A stretch of 64,000 nucleotides of DNA from NCBI RefSeq assembly GCF_037996765.1, contig NZ_JBBNAD010000005.1:900001-964000 (forward strand), read 5' to 3'. Both the position numbers and the translations under genes were made by a program. This DNA comes from Bdellovibrio sp. GT3 (GTDB lineage: Bacteria > Bdellovibrionota > Bdellovibrionia > Bdellovibrionales > Bdellovibrionaceae). The notes beneath the pieces were generated by a model, which worked only from the letters and a program-made list of their open reading frames with translations, ran no database searches and had not been told where the DNA came from. Of the stretch, positions 61,921 to 64,000 are shown piece after piece (the first letter of the stretch is position 1; every line of letters begins with the position of its first letter).

Positions 61921-63138
61921 ATGATCAAGGCTCTTCGACAACCGCAACTGCAACGACTTTGGCTGGGGCAGGCGTTTTCATCCATTGGTGATGAGATATA
62001 CCGGGTCGGCTTGACGTGGTTTGCTGTCAGTTTGATGGGAGCAAACACCGGTTATCTGGCGGCAGGCCAGACGGCTTCGTTGATGTTGCTAAGTTTTATT
62101 GGTGGCAAGTGGGCGGATCGTTGGAATCCCCATCAAACAATGATCCGGGTAGATCTGGTGCGCATGGTGATCGTGCTCATTCCTGTTTTCGTTTCTTTTT
62201 TTATTCCGGTGCCTCTGTCGCTGTTGATTGTGATGGCTTTGATATTGTCTTCATTAAGCGCTTTCTTTGATCCCGCGACCCAAGCGATGATTCCGATTTT
62301 GGCAAAAGATTTTGAAACAATGCAATCCACGAATGGCTTGATGGCAACGACAATTCGCGGAGCACGCATGGTGGGGCCTGCTGTCGTGGGTTTGCTTGCG
62401 GCAATCGTTCCGATGATTCATTTTTTTACGATCGATGCTTTTACATTTTTGATCTCGGCAGTTTCCATTTGGTCTTTGAAGAAATACCTGCCGGAAAACA
62501 TCGTACAGCCCAAGGGCCGAATTGGTTTTGGTGATGCCATTATGGCGGGATTTAAGTTGATCGAAGGACATGTCGGCATGAGATATGTTTTTGTTTCGCG
62601 CGCTCTCACTGCAGGAGCCTGGAATTTGGCGGTGATTGTCGGGTTTGCATTGTTAATCCATGAAATCACCGGTGGCGATGCTCGAATGTTTGGTTTGGTC
62701 ATGGCAACTTATGGTGTGGGAAATTTATTGGGGGCGGTGTATTTCGGCAATCTAAAACGGGCGGGACATCGTTTGTTGTGGTTGATGTATTTGGGTTATG
62801 TGTTGTGGGGAGTTGGAGTTGTATGGATTGGCTTGGCTCCCACCGTAACTTGGATTGCAGTGGCTTCAATCTACACTGGTTTTTTGGGGCCGATGAATGA
62901 CTTGGCTTTTATTGATCTCATGCAAAGAAAGTTTCAGGTCGCTGATTTAACCAAGGTGTTTCGTTTACGCATGGCTTTGGAATCCTTTGGAACATTGTTG
63001 TGCACTTTGGCTTCACCGTGGCTGATTAAAATGACTTCTGTTCGGGCCGTTATTTTGGCTTGCGGAGTTTTGTGGATTGTATGCGGCGGAATAGGGTTGT
63101 TGCTCAAATCAACTCGCGCTACGACTCAAACAACATAA
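61921..63138 (+). CDS. MFS transporter (EntS/MFS_3-like exporter)
   Basis: 405 residues, twelve membrane helices. The opening LRQPQLQRLWLGQAFSSIGDE and the loop GGKWADRWNPHQTMIRVDLVR match the MFS_3 group, which includes siderophore and macrolide exporters. AFFDPATQAMIPILA is a conserved cytoplasmic region. Substrate unknown. 24 nt after the propeller gene, so possibly co-transcribed. Confidence 0.88.
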   Translation: MIKALRQPQLQRLWLGQAFSSIGDEIYRVGLTWFAVSLMGANTGYLAAGQTASLMLLSFIGGKWADRWNPHQTMIRVDLVRMVIVLIPVFVSFFIPVPLSLLIVMALILSSLSAFFDPATQAMIPILAKDFETMQSTNGLMATTIRGARMVGPAVVGLLAAIVPMIHFFTIDAFTFLISAVSIWSLKKYLPENIVQPKGRIGFGDAIMAGFKLIEGHVGMRYVFVSRALTAGAWNLAVIVGFALLIHEITGGDARMFGLVMATYGVGNLLGAVYFGNLKRAGHRLLWLMYLGYVLWGVGVVWIGLAPTVTWIAVASIYTGFLGPMNDLAFIDLMQRKFQVADLTKVFRLRMALESFGTLLCTLASPWLIKMTSVRAVILACGVLWIVCGGIGLLLKSTRATTQTT

Positions 63139-63271
63139 TCTCTGAAATTTTACACAATATTTGAACTGGCTGATTTGCATTACATGAGCTAATTCATTGG
63201 GTTGATGCATGCGGCTAGAGTAGTATCATTTAAATTGATCTTGCTCATTTGAGCCTTTAAGTTGAGCACGA

Positions 63272-63937
63272 ATGATTACAGAAGGATTCTTGAACTTGGT
63301 GGACTTAAAAAAGCGCTCGGACATTCACTATGCTCGAAAAATTTGGCATATGTCTGCCGTTTTCGCCATGTTTTTGGCCTTCGTTTATTTGCCAGAAAAG
63401 GTTTCTTTGACACTTCTGGTTGTTGCTTGGATCTTGTTCGTTCCTTTTGATTTCTTGCGCCATCGTTATCCCGCGCTGAACGATATTGCAGTTCATGCTT
63501 TCAAGCCCATTATGCGCCAAAGCGAAGTAAAAAAACTCGCAGGTACGACTTTTTTACTTACTGGTGTTCTGATTGTTTACGTTATTTTTCCGCGTCCCAT
63601 CGTTGCTTTGACGTTATTGTTCTTGGCTTTTGCAGATCCAATCGCCAGCTATTTTGGCATCTTGTACGGTAAGGACAAAATCTTTGGGCACAAGTCCATT
63701 CAAGGCTTTATGGCAGCATTCTTCGTCTGCATGGGTCTTACATTAGTATTCTTGTTATATCACAACTATCTAACGGATCGCGTGATTGTGATCAGTTTGC
63801 TTGCGGGCCTTGTTGGCGCATTTGCAGAGCTGATCCCCGTTGGAAAGCTTGATGACAACCTGACGCTGCCGTTGATGAGCGCCGTGGGTCTTTCCATCCT
63901 CTTTTATTTCTTTGGATTTTTCGCCAATGTCGGATAA
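63272..63937 (+). CDS. Dolichol/phytol-kinase-like CTP-dependent lipid kinase
   Basis: 221 residues, six to seven membrane helices. Conserved points of the dolichol/phytol/diacylglycerol (CTP) kinase family are visible: ARKIWHMSAVF near the start, KKLAGTTFLLTGV, FADPIASYFGILYGK, GHKSIQGFMAAF and GKLDDNLTLPL at the end. It probably phosphorylates a lipid alcohol with CTP. The start ATG 63272 has no clear Shine-Dalgarno. Confidence 0.82.
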   Translation: MITEGFLNLVDLKKRSDIHYARKIWHMSAVFAMFLAFVYLPEKVSLTLLVVAWILFVPFDFLRHRYPALNDIAVHAFKPIMRQSEVKKLAGTTFLLTGVLIVYVIFPRPIVALTLLFLAFADPIASYFGILYGKDKIFGHKSIQGFMAAFFVCMGLTLVFLLYHNYLTDRVIVISLLAGLVGAFAELIPVGKLDDNLTLPLMSAVGLSILFYFFGFFANVG

Positions 63938-63946
63938 AACCGATAC

Positions 63947-64000
63947 ATGGCAAATGAACACACAGCACATCATCCCAATCTAGATACAGAAGAGGCACGC
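63947..64000 (+). CDS. Possible start of a further gene, cut by the window edge
   Basis: An ATG 9 nt after the lipid-kinase stop opens a frame that stays open to the edge (MANEHTAHHHPNLDTEEAR). The start is His/Glu-rich and uninformative. The competing frame from 63928 closes after 18 codons. Confidence 0.35.
   Translation, partial: MANEHTAHHPNLDTEEAR

Noticed and set aside
1-64000. tRNA, rRNA, CRISPR or prophage in the window
   Set aside because: I scanned intergenic stretches for cloverleaf arms, regular repeats with spacers and phage-type gene runs and found none. A covariance-model search would be decisive.

Overview
The window looks like chromosomal DNA of a Bdellovibrio-type predatory bacterium (phylum Bdellovibrionota). 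This is inferred from gene content, not from a database search. The pointers are: a TIGR02147-type regulator fragment at the left edge, two tandem short flagellins, a divIVA-proC-yggS operon of the kind known from Bdellovibrio bacteriovorus, many secreted hypotheticals and lipoproteins, three outer-membrane barrel porins, a nucleic-acid scavenging operon, and FHA/PP2C phospho-signalling genes. I see no tRNA or rRNA gene, CRISPR array, prophage or intact insertion sequence.

Layout. 1-5.2 kb: a regulator fragment, then minus-strand envelope genes (lipoproteins, a secreted protein with HExxH, a TonB protein). 5.3-10.9 kb: an active PP2C phosphatase, an M23 peptidase, a secreted protein built of ~23-residue repeats, a large Asn-rich exported protein and a small exported protein. 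10.9-14.7 kb: a lipid-type operon (thiolase, SDR-like protein without catalytic residues, hotdog thioesterase) facing an HD phosphohydrolase. 15.0-17.4 kb: two flagellin genes separated by a long hairpin-rich stretch; the second has a five-codon leader ORF and a duplicated Shine-Dalgarno. 17.5-24.4 kb: a haem-motif protein, an exported protein, and an rnr-ubiB-lysR run with a long rnr/ubiB overlap. 24.4-29.4 kb: two porins, a small exported protein and a chemotaxis receptor. 29.5-35.0 kb: a BMP-type nucleoside ABC importer with an S1/P1 nuclease as its last gene. 35.2-41.3 kb: a Crp/Fnr regulator, TrmO, a 2-oxoglutarate-type oxygenase, a membrane-anchored protein and ValS. 41.3-48.7 kb: paired palindromic repeats, a porin, a Cys-less rhodanese fold coupled to an MFS pump, a barrel-like protein, the yggS-proC-divIVA-DUF167 operon and a Y1-transposase-like protein without HUH histidines. 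48.7-56.0 kb: Maf, then a tight operon of TadC, DUF192, three membrane FHA proteins and a PP2C-fold protein lacking metal ligands. 56.0-64 kb: a degenerate sulfatase-fold lipoprotein, ExbB/ExbD, an exported protein, a beta-propeller/haem lipoprotein, an MFS exporter and a polyprenol-kinase-like protein.

How it fits together. The nuclease/importer operon could digest extracellular or prey nucleic acid and take up the nucleosides. ExbBD and the distant TonB may form one energy-transduction system for the outer membrane. The TadC/FHA/PP2C-like operon is the best candidate for an undescribed system: a membrane apparatus whose FHA domains would read phospho-threonine. A recurring theme is enzyme folds that have lost catalytic residues: SDR-like, rhodanese-like, Y1-like, PP2C-like and sulfatase-like proteins.
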